Origin: an uncultured Collinsella sp.
GTDB taxonomy: Bacteria; Actinomycetota; Coriobacteriia; Coriobacteriales; Coriobacteriaceae
Length of the DNA: 64,000 bases
Direction of reading: 5' to 3'
NCBI GenBank assembly: GCA_958423535.1
Contig: CATZRJ010000001.1
Coordinates: forward strand, 43,725-107,724
The first letter of the stretch is position 1, and each line of letters opens with the position of its first letter. The notes under the pieces were generated by a model that was not told the origin of the DNA, ran no database searches, and worked only from the letters and a program-made list of their open reading frames with translations. Both the position numbers and the translations under genes were made by a program. This document shows, piece by piece, positions 45,352 to 55,800 of the stretch.

Positions 45352-48300
45352 TTAGCGACCGTCGCCACCGAGCAGTGCCAGAACATCCTCGCGCGTGAAC
45401 AGTGCCGATGAGATGCCATCGCCGCCGAGCACGCTGTTAACCAGATCGCGCTTGGACTCCTGCATCTGCATAATGCGCTCCTCGATCGTGTCCTTGGCGA
45501 TGAGCTTGTACACGGTCACGGTGTGCTGCTGGCCAATGCGGTGGGCGCGATCGGTCGCCTGGTCCTGCGCGGCCACGTTCCACCACGGGTCGTAGTGGAT
45601 GACCACGTCGGCAGCCGTCAAATTAAGGCCAACACCGCCCGCCTTGAGCGAAATCAAGAACACCGGCACCTCGCCTGCCTGGAACTGCGCAACCATCTTG
45701 GCGCGGCTCTCCTTGGACGAAGCGCCCGTGAGCTTAAGGAAGGCGATGTCCTCCTTAGACAGGCGCTTGCCGATGATATCGAGCATACCCGTAAACTGGC
45801 TGAACAACAGGATGCGATGCCCGCCGTCGAGTGCGCCGTGCACGAGCTCCATGCACGTATCGAGCTTGGCGCTCCCCGCCTTGTAATCCTCGTAGTGTAG
45901 ACGCGGGTCGCAGCAGATCTGGCGCAGCTTGGTGAGCTCGGCGAGCACCTTGAGCTTATCTTTCTTAAACTCCCCGGCCTCGCGGTGCTGCACCTGCTGG
46001 GCGATGAGGTCTTGGTTGGCCAGGTAGAGCTTGCGCTGTTCGCCGGCAAGCTGTGCCATCACCGTATCCTCGATCTTCTCGGGCAGATCGGCCACCACAT
46101 CTTCCTTGACGCGACGCAGCACAAACGGCGACACGAGCGCCTGCAGACGAGCGGCACTGTCGCCCTCGGCATGCTCGACGGGGCTCTCAAAGCGCTTGGC
46201 AAATGAGTCGCGCGTGCCCAGAAGACCCGGCATCAAAAAGTCGAAGATACTCCAAAGCTCGGACAGGCGGTTTTCGATGGGCGTGCCCGTCAAGGCAAAG
46301 CGCACGCCGGCCGGCAGGCGCTTTGCAGCGCGAGCCACCTGGGTGAGCGGGTTTTTAATGTACTGGGCCTCGTCGAGCACTACGCGGGCAAAGTCCTGCT
46401 CGACATATTCGTCGATGTCGCGACGCATGAGGTCATACGACGTCACGACCACGTTGTGCTCGGCGACACCGGCAATTTGCACGCGACGCTGGGCCTTGGC
46501 GCCCACGATGGCGCACACATCAATCGAGGGGGCGAAGCGCTCCAACTCGGCAGCCCAGTTGTACACGAGCGACGCGGGGCATACCACGAGCGTGGGCTTG
46601 GTGTCCCCCGCCTCCACGCGCGCCAGAATGTGCGCGATCATCTGCAGCGTTTTGCCCAGACCCATATCATCGGCCAAAATGCCGCCAAGGCCCAGATGCT
46701 CGAGCGAGCCGAGCCACTGGTAGCCGTCGACCTGATAGCCGCGCAGTGTGGCCTTGAGCGAGACCGGCACCGTAAAGTCCATCTTGCCGAGCGTATCCAA
46801 GCGCTCGACGGTGCGACGGAATGCAGCGTCGCGATCGGCTTCGAGCGCGGGCGTGCGCGCAAGCATGTTGTCGACGAACAGGGTACTCGATGCGGGAAGC
46901 GACACGCCGTCGAGCAGGTCGACGGCATCGACGCCCAAGTCCTCAGCAAGGCCAAACGCAGCGCGGGCACCTTCATCCAGGCGAACGATGTCGCCGGACG
47001 TAAGGCGCGCGAACGTCTGGTGGCGCTTATACGAGTCCAGATAGATGGCAAGGTCGCCCGCCGAAAGCCCGCTCGCACCCAGCTCGACGTCAAGCAAGTT
47101 GCTCTTGACGGTGGCGCGCACCGAGAGCTTGGGCGCAGGGCGGACCGAAATCTGGCGCAGGCGGTCGCTGAGCATGACCTCGCCCAGCTCGGACAGGGCA
47201 GACAGGCCCTCGGTCAGCAAGTGGAACAGGCTCTCGTCATCGCGCTCCTCAAACGCCAGGCCGCCCTCGCGGAAATCGAAGTACATGGCAGCCGTGTCCA
47301 TAACGCGAAACTCCGCCAGCGTATCGCGGGGCGGAACGCCGGGGCGTTGCTCTTCGAAAGGACTGCCCGGAGCACCAAGGCTAAAGAGATCTGTCGACCA
47401 GTCGCCGTAGGCCACCGTAATCTTGCAGGTCACAAGGCCATCGTCGACGCCAATCGCCATGGCAAAGCTCGGCTCGGGCGCCACGGCGTCAAGTACGGCG
47501 GGAGCGGTCAGGTCGGTGTAGTCGCGCAAGATAGGCAGTGCCATGCGGCAGAACTCGCCCACCTGGTCGGCAGCGATATGGACCGGCGTGCGGCAGGGCA
47601 ACAAGTGCGACAGGAACGGCGCCGCATGTTGGGCAAACGCCATGTCGGTACGGCGCGCGCGGCGCGTATCGACCAGATAGGCTGCGTCACCAGCAACAAA
47701 GCAGTACGTATCGGCCGGCAGGCGCAAGTCGTAGCTGCCTCCCGCCGCCGGTGCAATCTTGGCGGCAAGGAGCGGCGGACGCTTAGCCGGGACTTCGCCC
47801 TCCCCCTGCGGCGGCGGTTCGACTGCCACCTCGTAGGAGCGATGCGTCGTCGTCCCCCGCGACCAAGCAGGCTCAAAGGACATGGTCCTGCCGCGCAGCA
47901 GGTCCAGCACGGACACGATGGAATGCTCGGATACCGGCAACTGACGCTCGGCGACAAAGCCGCTGCGGGCAAAGTCGTACGACGCCGAGCGCGAGCTCGT
48001 AATATCGCCTAGGTAGGCGACCGTCATTGCGATAAAGTCGAGCAGCTTTGTCGACACGTCATCGAAAGCCTCGGGCACATGGGCAAACGTAAGCTTCTTG
48101 CCATAGGAGAACGTACCGCCGCGCACATAGGCATCGGCCATGCCGTCGATATCCTTAACCACGTAGGACACCGAACCGCTACGAATGCGAAACTCGAGCG
48201 CCCAGTTAAAACGATCGGCAAACAGCGGATTGTAGTACGGCACCAGCGAGGGCTCCAGCACCGCTTTGGGCGCATCGGGGTCAATGGTGCTGGCAAGCTT

Positions 48301-48825
48301 GCGGCGCATGACCGCGAGCTCGTCCATGCGCGCGTCCGAAAGATCGGAAAGCGCCGCCACAAGGCTCGGGCTCGTGGGGACGGGCGCCGGGAAGGGAAAG
48401 TTGGGGTTGACCGCAGATGCGGTGGGCGCGGGGCGCGTGGGCTGCTTGGACTGTGCGGGCGGTACTGTAAACGTGCGGACCGGTGTGCGCAGGCCCTCGA
48501 CGGGCTCGGCGCCGCTGGCATCCAGATACGCCAGCGCCGTGGCGATGGCGTGCTTGCACATGCCGGAATAGCGAAAGGCGGCCGGGCAATCGCAGTCGTA
48601 GTCGATAACCTCGTGCTCGTCCATGTCGAGCGCCACGTGCGTCTTGTACAGGTCGCCGCGCGAGCCGCGCACCGAGCCCTCGATGTTCACGTTTTTGGAG
48701 AAGCGCGAGCCGGAGTCTTCGAACGACAGCACGGCGCCGTTGAGCATGAGCGAGCGCCCCTTCATAAAGGTACTGCTGAGCGCCGCCTCCTTACGAAGCG
48801 CCTGCACAAACGTCCCCTGCGCCAT
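45352..48825 (-). CDS. SWIM zinc-finger SNF2-family ATPase/helicase
   Basis: An 1,157-residue SNF2 protein. A SWIM zinc finger (CDCPAAFRYSGMCKHA, about 75-90) and an SNF2-associated N-terminal region precede the motor. The ATPase has DDMGLGKTLQMIAHILA (near 715), DEAQYIKN (near 817), and the C-terminal helicase half with GGVGLNLTAADVVIHYDPWW and QATDRAHRIGQ. All motifs are intact. Bacterial HepA/RapA and SWIM-SNF2 proteins remodel DNA- or RNA-polymerase-bound complexes; the exact target is not known. GGAGGAAGTG precedes the ATG at 48825. It is 38 bases from dnaE in the same direction. Confidence 0.93.
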   Translation of the reverse strand: MAQGTFVQALRKEAALSSTFMKGRSLMLNGAVLSFEDSGSRFSKNVNIEGSVRGSRGDLYKTHVALDMDEHEVIDYDCDCPAAFRYSGMCKHAIATALAYLDASGAEPVEGLRTPVRTFTVPPAQSKQPTRPAPTASAVNPNFPFPAPVPTSPSLVAALSDLSDARMDELAVMRRKLASTIDPDAPKAVLEPSLVPYYNPLFADRFNWALEFRIRSGSVSYVVKDIDGMADAYVRGGTFSYGKKLTFAHVPEAFDDVSTKLLDFIAMTVAYLGDITSSRSASYDFARSGFVAERQLPVSEHSIVSVLDLLRGRTMSFEPAWSRGTTTHRSYEVAVEPPPQGEGEVPAKRPPLLAAKIAPAAGGSYDLRLPADTYCFVAGDAAYLVDTRRARRTDMAFAQHAAPFLSHLLPCRTPVHIAADQVGEFCRMALPILRDYTDLTAPAVLDAVAPEPSFAMAIGVDDGLVTCKITVAYGDWSTDLFSLGAPGSPFEEQRPGVPPRDTLAEFRVMDTAAMYFDFREGGLAFEERDDESLFHLLTEGLSALSELGEVMLSDRLRQISVRPAPKLSVRATVKSNLLDVELGASGLSAGDLAIYLDSYKRHQTFARLTSGDIVRLDEGARAAFGLAEDLGVDAVDLLDGVSLPASSTLFVDNMLARTPALEADRDAAFRRTVERLDTLGKMDFTVPVSLKATLRGYQVDGYQWLGSLEHLGLGGILADDMGLGKTLQMIAHILARVEAGDTKPTLVVCPASLVYNWAAELERFAPSIDVCAIVGAKAQRRVQIAGVAEHNVVVTSYDLMRRDIDEYVEQDFARVVLDEAQYIKNPLTQVARAAKRLPAGVRFALTGTPIENRLSELWSIFDFLMPGLLGTRDSFAKRFESPVEHAEGDSAARLQALVSPFVLRRVKEDVVADLPEKIEDTVMAQLAGEQRKLYLANQDLIAQQVQHREAGEFKKDKLKVLAELTKLRQICCDPRLHYEDYKAGSAKLDTCMELVHGALDGGHRILLFSQFTGMLDIIGKRLSKEDIAFLKLTGASSKESRAKMVAQFQAGEVPVFLISLKAGGVGLNLTAADVVIHYDPWWNVAAQDQATDRAHRIGQQHTVTVYKLIAKDTIEERIMQMQESKRDLVNSVLGGDGISSALFTREDVLALLGGDGR

Positions 48826-48863
48826 CACTTCCTCCAATCTCGCGCGGACCAGCAAGGTCGCCC

Positions 48864-51800
48864 TTAGATCACCGTCACGCGACCCTGGTTACCCACGATG
48901 GCTTTTGCCTCTGCCAACAGCGGAATCGAGCGTGCGTTGACCTTGGCCGGCACCTCGGCACGCAGCACACGCCCGTCCACCTGCTCGATAAAGATCTCCA
49001 CGCGGTCGCCGCCCGGGTTGGCGGTAAGCACCGTGGCAAGACGCGCCATATTGCCCTGGCTAAAGCGGCTGTTGGGCACCATGACCTCAAACACCTTGGG
49101 CTTGTTGTTCTCCTCATTAAGCTCCAGTGGCACGATCTCCTGCGCGATGATCTGATCGCCGCGGTCCGAGCGCTCAAGCTTGCCCTTAATGCGCACAAAC
49201 GCATCGGACAGCTGCGCGCCGGTCTCGGGATCGACCTCGCCGTACAGGTACCCCTCGGCCTCCTTGTAGGTCTTGGGGAACACCACGACCGTGGCCTCAC
49301 CTTCCATGTCCTCGAGCTGCACGATGCCCATGGGGTCACCGTTTTTGGTCACGCGCTTGGACACGCTCGAGACCATACCGGCCCACCACAGCGCCTTGCC
49401 CTCGGGAATCTCCTGGTTGATGGTACCGCCCGTAGGGTTTTGCACCTCGTAACCGGTGTCGATCTGCGAGAACGAGAAGTCGCGCGCCTTGGCTAGCGCA
49501 TACTCAAACGGGCGCAACGGATGGTCCGAGACATAGATGCCCAGAACCTCCTTCTCCTGGCTCAGCTTAAGGTGGCGGTCCCACTCCTGGCCGTCCGGAT
49601 CGGGCACGCTCACCTCAAAGCCCGAGCCCTCAACGTCGCCGAACATATCGAAGAACGACGTCTGGCCGCTCGCGCGATCCTTTTGGCGCTTCACGGCGGC
49701 ATCGATGATGTTCTCGGGGTTGTTCTTATCCACAAAGTGCATCATCTGGCGACGCGGATACCCCGTGGAGTCGAAGGCGCCTGCCTTGATGAGCGATTCG
49801 ATCACGCGACGGTTGGCCTGGCTCGAGTCCACGCGCTCGACAAAGTCGTGCAGCGTCTTAAACGGGCCGCCCGCCTCGCGCTCAGCGATAATCGCCTGCG
49901 CCACGCCAGTGCCCACGCCGCGGATGCCGGCCAGACCAAAGCGCACGCCCTCCTTGGTAGCCGTGAACTCGGTACCGGACTCGTTGACATCTGGCGACAG
50001 CACGGGGATGCCGTCGTGGCGGCACGCCGAGACGTAATGAACGATCTTGTCGGTCTTGCCCGTGTAGGACGTCAGAACGGCCGCCATGTACTCGTGCGGA
50101 TAGTGCGCCTTAAGCCACGCCGTCTGCATAACCAGGATGGCGTAGCCGGCGGAGTGCGACTTGTTAAAGGCGTAAGACGCGAACTCGAGAACATCGTCCC
50201 AAATCTTCTGGGCGACCTCGCGCGTGTAGTTGTTCTTGATAGCACCGTTCATCCAGTGGTCGTAGGTGGTCTCGTCCGAGCCATCCTCCCAGTGGAGCAC
50301 CGTCGACGTGAGCAGCTTGATCTTTTTCTTAGCCACGGGCTTACGGATACGCGAGTCCGATTCGCCCTTGGAGAAGCCGCACATCTCGACGGAGATGAGC
50401 ATAACCTGCTCCTGGTAGACCATGGTGCCGTAGGTTTCGCCCAGGATATCGTCCAGGCGGTCGTCGTAGGAGACGGCCGGCTCCTTGCCGTTCATACGGT
50501 TGATGTAGGACGAAACCATGCCGGCGCCCAGCGGGCCCGGGCGGTACAGAGCGATCAATGCCACGACGTGCTTGTACTCGGTGGGCTTCATGTTCTTGAT
50601 CGTGGCCGTCATGCCGGCGGACTCGACCTGGAAGACGCCGGCGGTGTGGCCGGAGCCCATGAGCTTAAAGATCTCGGGATCGTCAAAGGGAATCTCTTCC
50701 TCTTTGATGTCGATGCCGAAGTTCTTTTTGATGTTTGCCTTGGCCTTGGAGATAACCGTCAGCGTGCGCAGGCCCAGGAAGTCCATCTTGAGCAGGCCCA
50801 TGTCGGCAACGGTATGGCCCTCGTACTGGGTAATCTCGACGCCGCCCTTGGTGTCGAGCTTGGTGGGCACATGCTCGTTGACGGGGTCGCGGCAGATCAG
50901 AACGGCGCACGCGTGCACGCCCTCGCCACGGGTGAGGCCCTCAATCGAGAGCGCCGTGTCGATGATGCGGCGGGCGTCGTCGTCCTTTTTATAGGCCTCG
51001 GCAAAGTCGGGGTTAAACAGATCCTCTTTGCCGGGTTGTTTTTCGAGTACCTGTTTGAGCTTGACCTTGGGGTCGCTCGAGACCATCTTGGACAGGCGCT
51101 GGCCCATGTAGACCGGGTAGTCCAGAACGCGCGCGGCATCGTTGATGGCCTGTTTGGCCTTAATGGTCGAGTAGGTGATGACGTGGGTGACCTTCTCAGG
51201 GCCGTAGAGCTGGCGAACGTGCTCCACGACCTCGAGGCGCCGCTCATCGTCGAAGTCCATATCGATATCGGGCATCTCGGTACGCTGCGGGGACAGGAAC
51301 CTCTCGAACATCAGGCCGTTCTCGAGCGGGTCAAACGCGGTGATGTTCATGGCGTAGGCGACGATAGCGCCGGCGGCCGAGCCACGGCCGGGGCCGACGC
51401 CGATGCCGTTGTCCTTGGCCCATTGCACGTACTCGGCGACGATCAAAAAGTAGGCGGCAAAGCCCTTGTCGCAGATGACCTTGTATTCGTACTCAAAGCG
51501 CTCTTTGATGTTGACGCCGCCGATCTCGCGCGTGGCCCAGTCGTCACCGTAGTGCTGGCGCAGGCCCTTCTCGCACTCGCGGCGGAACTGGCTCTCGTGC
51601 GTCTCGCCGGGATCGAGCAACGGGAAGCGCGGCAGGATGATGGAGTCCCAGTCCAGTTCCACGTAGCACTTGTCGGCAATCTCGAGCGTGTTGTCACAGG
51701 CCTCGGGGCAATACGGAAACATCGCCCGCATCTCCTCCTCGGTCTTCATATAAAACTCCGAGCCGGTCATGCGCATGCGGTTGGGGTCGTCGACCTTGGC

Positions 51801-52667
51801 GTTCATGCCGATGCACATGATGACGTCCTGCACGGGCGCGTCCTCGCGGCGCAGGTAGTGAAAGTCGTTGGTAGCGATGACCTTGACGCCCACCTGTTTG
51901 GCGATGTCGATGAGCGTACGGTCCATCTGCTCGTCGGTCAGGCCATTATCGGTGGTAATGCCGTGTTCCTGAATCTCGATATAGAAGTCGCCGGGATCGA
52001 AGGTGTCGCGGAAGGTTTCGGCCCACTTGATGGCGCCTTCCATGTCGCCGCGGTCGATGTATTTGGGGATGATGCCCGCGATGCAGGCGCTCGTGCAGAT
52101 CATGCCCTTGGCGTGGCGGCGCAGGTTGTCGAGCGTCACGCGCGGCTTGTAGTAAAAGCCCTGCACGGCGGCCTCGGAAACCGTCTGCATCAGGTTGACA
52201 TAGCCCTCCTGGTCCTTGGCCAGAAGGATCATGTGGTAGAGCTCGGGCTTGTGGTCGCGGGCAAGGGTCTCGTCCGGCGTAAAGTAGACCTCGCAGCCAA
52301 AGATGGGTTTGATGACCAGGGGCGGCTTGAGCTCGTCGATATTGCCCTTCTCGTCCCACATGGCCATGTCCTTCACATACTGGGCATGCTCGCGCGGGTT
52401 TTCCTCGGGATCGGGCTCCACCAGCTCGTCACGACGGTCCTTTTCCAAGAAGGCCTTGTCGTGGCTCCAGGTTTTGTACTCGGGCGTGTTGTGGTTGACG
52501 GCGTCGCAGGCCAGCGCCAGGTCGGGCACGCCATACATGTAGCCGTGGTCGGTAATGGCCACGGCGGGCATGCCCAGCTCAACGGCACGGTTGACCATAT
52601 CCTGGATACGGGTTGCGCCGTCGAGCATGGAAAAGACAGTGTGGTTGTGCAGATGGACGAATGCCAT
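48864..52667 (-). CDS. dnaE: DNA polymerase III subunit alpha
   Basis: A 1,267-residue replicative polymerase. The PHP domain begins MAFVHLHNHTVFSMLDG; polymerase motif PDIDMDFDDERR holds the catalytic aspartates, and the C-terminal OB-fold includes GMVSSVSKRVTKNGDPM. The length is slightly longer than E. coli DnaE; there is an inserted stretch near residue 80-125 rich in charged residues. It makes the leading and lagging strands. GGAG is eight bases before the ATG. Confidence 0.97.
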   Translation of the reverse strand: MAFVHLHNHTVFSMLDGATRIQDMVNRAVELGMPAVAITDHGYMYGVPDLALACDAVNHNTPEYKTWSHDKAFLEKDRRDELVEPDPEENPREHAQYVKDMAMWDEKGNIDELKPPLVIKPIFGCEVYFTPDETLARDHKPELYHMILLAKDQEGYVNLMQTVSEAAVQGFYYKPRVTLDNLRRHAKGMICTSACIAGIIPKYIDRGDMEGAIKWAETFRDTFDPGDFYIEIQEHGITTDNGLTDEQMDRTLIDIAKQVGVKVIATNDFHYLRREDAPVQDVIMCIGMNAKVDDPNRMRMTGSEFYMKTEEEMRAMFPYCPEACDNTLEIADKCYVELDWDSIILPRFPLLDPGETHESQFRRECEKGLRQHYGDDWATREIGGVNIKERFEYEYKVICDKGFAAYFLIVAEYVQWAKDNGIGVGPGRGSAAGAIVAYAMNITAFDPLENGLMFERFLSPQRTEMPDIDMDFDDERRLEVVEHVRQLYGPEKVTHVITYSTIKAKQAINDAARVLDYPVYMGQRLSKMVSSDPKVKLKQVLEKQPGKEDLFNPDFAEAYKKDDDARRIIDTALSIEGLTRGEGVHACAVLICRDPVNEHVPTKLDTKGGVEITQYEGHTVADMGLLKMDFLGLRTLTVISKAKANIKKNFGIDIKEEEIPFDDPEIFKLMGSGHTAGVFQVESAGMTATIKNMKPTEYKHVVALIALYRPGPLGAGMVSSYINRMNGKEPAVSYDDRLDDILGETYGTMVYQEQVMLISVEMCGFSKGESDSRIRKPVAKKKIKLLTSTVLHWEDGSDETTYDHWMNGAIKNNYTREVAQKIWDDVLEFASYAFNKSHSAGYAILVMQTAWLKAHYPHEYMAAVLTSYTGKTDKIVHYVSACRHDGIPVLSPDVNESGTEFTATKEGVRFGLAGIRGVGTGVAQAIIAEREAGGPFKTLHDFVERVDSSQANRRVIESLIKAGAFDSTGYPRRQMMHFVDKNNPENIIDAAVKRQKDRASGQTSFFDMFGDVEGSGFEVSVPDPDGQEWDRHLKLSQEKEVLGIYVSDHPLRPFEYALAKARDFSFSQIDTGYEVQNPTGGTINQEIPEGKALWWAGMVSSVSKRVTKNGDPMGIVQLEDMEGEATVVVFPKTYKEAEGYLYGEVDPETGAQLSDAFVRIKGKLERSDRGDQIIAQEIVPLELNEENNKPKVFEVMVPNSRFSQGNMARLATVLTANPGGDRVEIFIEQVDGRVLRAEVPAKVNARSIPLLAEAKAIVGNQGRVTVI

Positions 52668-52768
52668 GTGATGAGCTCCGATGCGGGTTCGTGTTCTGAC
52701 TGAACGATTTTACCGCACGGCGCGGACGGCACCCGAACCTAGCCAAACCCACACGGCTCCTCTTGCAG

Positions 52769-52831
52769 TTGCGGTGGAATAGTTCCCGCTTGGGCCACCT
52801 GGGCCGCAATGCAGGAACTATTCCACCGCAA
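52769..52831. repeat. Short palindrome with 18-bp perfect arms
   Basis: ttgcggtggaatagttcc (52769-52786) and ggaactattccaccgcaa (52814-52831) are perfect reverse complements, with a smaller gggcca/tgggcc dyad between. A related ttgcggtgaaatag occurs near 63893. It lies between dnaE and addA and may help stop addA transcription. Confidence 0.75.
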
Positions 52832-52843
52832 GTTATCTGAGGA

Positions 52844-55800
52844 CTAGAAGTTGTAGGTGACTACTTGGGGCTCGGCGGGTTCGACGAAGATGGTTGGATC
52901 CGGCTGCTCCACGCGGACGAACTTGACGGTCACGGCCTCAAAGCCCGCCTTGTGCAGAACATCAGCGTAGACGCGCGCCTGCAGGGCGTGCTTCTCGAGC
53001 AGCTGGTCGGGCGTCTCATCCGGCGTGCCGCCCGTCTTGTAGTCGATGACCAGTGCGCGTGACGGATCGGCCGGGTTCGTCGCCAAAGCGTCGATGGCGC
53101 CTTCGGCATATGCACCGTAGCGAGCGATGTCCTCGTCCTCGCAGCCCAGCGAAAAGAACGGCACCTCAGCACGAACGCACGGCCACGCGAGCAGGTCAGC
53201 ACGAACAGCCGACTTGAGCCAGCGATTCAGGGCGACATCGAAGCGCTCGCGCTGCTCCGGCGTCAGGCGCCACAGGCGCGCCAGCGCATCGGCGCGCGCA
53301 GCGGGCAGCGCATCGGCACCCATCTCGATGAGCCACTGGCAAGCGGCGTGGAACGCCGAGCCCAGCGCCATGGGGTTGCCGGCGGGCCCAACGGCGGCCA
53401 CGTCTGCATCCGTCATCTCCGAGCCATCCGACTCCGCATCATCGCCGACCTCGTCCATGGGCACGTGTGCCTCGGCGGCACGATCTTCCGTCTCGGCATG
53501 GAGCGCCGCGGCGATTGACGAGTAGCTATACGAATCACGCATCGGATACGGACAGATGCCCATGCGCACGCCCACTGCCTGGGGATACACAAGCTCAAAC
53601 GAATCGGGCTTGGGGTCGGCAGGACCGGGCACGGTTGAGCGCGCAGCATTATCGGCGGCATCGGCATCGCCGCGAACAAGCCTGCCCTCGACATCCAGCG
53701 AAGCGGTGGCCTCAAACGCCTGCTCGCCAAACGTAAAGTCCGCCAGCGAGATAAGCTCGTAGTCGCCCGGCTTGGAGTTGTCGAACACCAAACGGTCGCT
53801 ATCGAGCTGCGGCATGTCCAGACTGTCGGCCGGCAGGATGCGGCGCAGCACGTCGTAGGTCAGATCGATCTCGACGTCGAAGGTCGGCGCCGTCACCTTG
53901 CCACGGCTCACGCCGGCATCCATCGCCAAGATCACCAGCTCGCGCGCACGCGTCATGGCGACATAGAGCAGACGAGCCCGCTCTTCGAGCGAAAGTTGCA
54001 GGTCGTCGTTGCGCAGACGGGCAAATGCCTCGGCGGGAGAGCCCGTCGCGCATACGTCCTCCATAAGCTCTGGCGGCAACCACAGCGACGTGCCCTTGCC
54101 CTTAAACGCGTGTTCAAACTGCTTTTTGACGTCATCGCCCTTCACGAACGTACCGTCCGCGAGTTTAACGCCGTCGAAGCGTGCCGGCAGCGCCACGACC
54201 TGCGCTCCGCCCTCGACGCGACCCATCTGCGCCGCACCGGACGGCTTGCGCACGCCAAAACACTCGGCAACCGCCACGACCGGATACTCCAGACCCTTGG
54301 ACGCATGCACGGTCATGATGCGTACCGCGCCGTCACCCTCCTCGTTGAGCGCGCCCGGGGCCTCCTTGCCCGCCAAGAAGCGGTCGAAGGCGAGCGCGAT
54401 GGAGCGCGGAGAATTGCCGAGCTCGGCCTCTGCCTCGGCCACGGCGTCGAGCGCCTTGAGCACGTTGGCGGCAATGGCCTTCCCCTCGGGGCCGCGCTGC
54501 GCCAGGCGCACGAACCAGCCGGAGGCATTGACCGCGTCGCGCGCGATGGCGGCGAACGAATCACGTCCCACGCGACGAAGCGCGTAGCGCAGCACCTCGC
54601 GGGCACGCGTCACGAGCGGCAGGTTCTGCAAACCCGGCACATCGGAATCGCTCATGATGCCCGCATCGATGTTGCGGCGCGACGTCTCGCCCGTCTGATC
54701 GTCGAGTTTGGTTGCCAGCGCCAGGAACTCCTGAGCGCCGAGTGCAAACATCGGCGAGGCCAGCAGCGGCATAAGACCCTGCGCCGTATCGGCCGGATTG
54801 GCAAGCGCGCACACCAGGGCGCGCACCGTCTGCACCTCGGCGGCTTGGGCAAAGACCGAGCCGCCTGCGATCACGCAGTCGAGCCCTTGGTCGCGGAAGG
54901 CCTGCGCATAGACATCGGCGTTGGTCATGCGGCCCAACAGCAGGACCATGCTGCCCTGGGGCTGTTTTTCATCGGCAAGCGCGCGGAACCGCTCCGCAAT
55001 CGCACGAGCTTTCGCCTGCGTTCGCTCCTGGGTGCTGCCGCCGGCAACGAACAGCGCCTGGCGGCGCGACGCCTTTGCCTTGAGCTTGTCCTTGCGTTTG
55101 TCGCTCGGTTCAAGATCCAAGAACCCCTGCATCAAACCGCCGGTACCGCCGTCAAAGACGCGCGCCACATAGCGCAGCACCTCGTCGTGACTGCGGAAGT
55201 TGCGCACGAGTTTGACGAGCTCGCCAGCGGGGGCATCGGATGCGAAAGCCGTCTCGGACGCCGTCGTCGATCCCACCTTGCGCTCCTGGCGACGGAACAC
55301 CTCGACCTCGGCGCCGCGGAAGCGATAGATCGACTGCTGCGCATCGCCCACGGTGCACAGCGCGCGCTCCCCCGCGCCCGTCAGATAGCGAATCAAATCG
55401 ACCTGCATCTGGTCGGTATCCTGGAACTCATCGATCATGACCATCTTAAAGCGGCCCTCGTAGGCGGCTCGGATGGCGGGATAATCGCGCAGCGCCTCGT
55501 ATGCCATGCGCAACAGATCGTTATTGTCGAGCGCGGACTGGCCGGCCTTGAGCGCGCGGTACTCCGCCTCCACAGCACGGGCAAGCGCCACCAGCGCATC
55601 GAGCGCCGGACCGCCGCAGGCAAGCACGATATTGATAAACGCATCGGCCGCCTCGGCCTTGAGTAGCTCCACCTGCTCCTTAGGAAACGCCTTGCTCGCC
55701 CGAGGCATGCCGCACGACATCATGAGTCGCGCCGCATCCTCCATGGTTTTGCCGCTCGCCTCAAACGCGTCGATGGCGTCGAGTGCCACCTGCGCTTTCT

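Noticed and set aside
49521..52703. A 1,060-codon open frame on the plus strand opposite dnaE
   Set aside because: It mirrors the high-GC, codon-biased dnaE gene, has no ribosome site, no recognisable motif and low-complexity composition; dnaE is certain.
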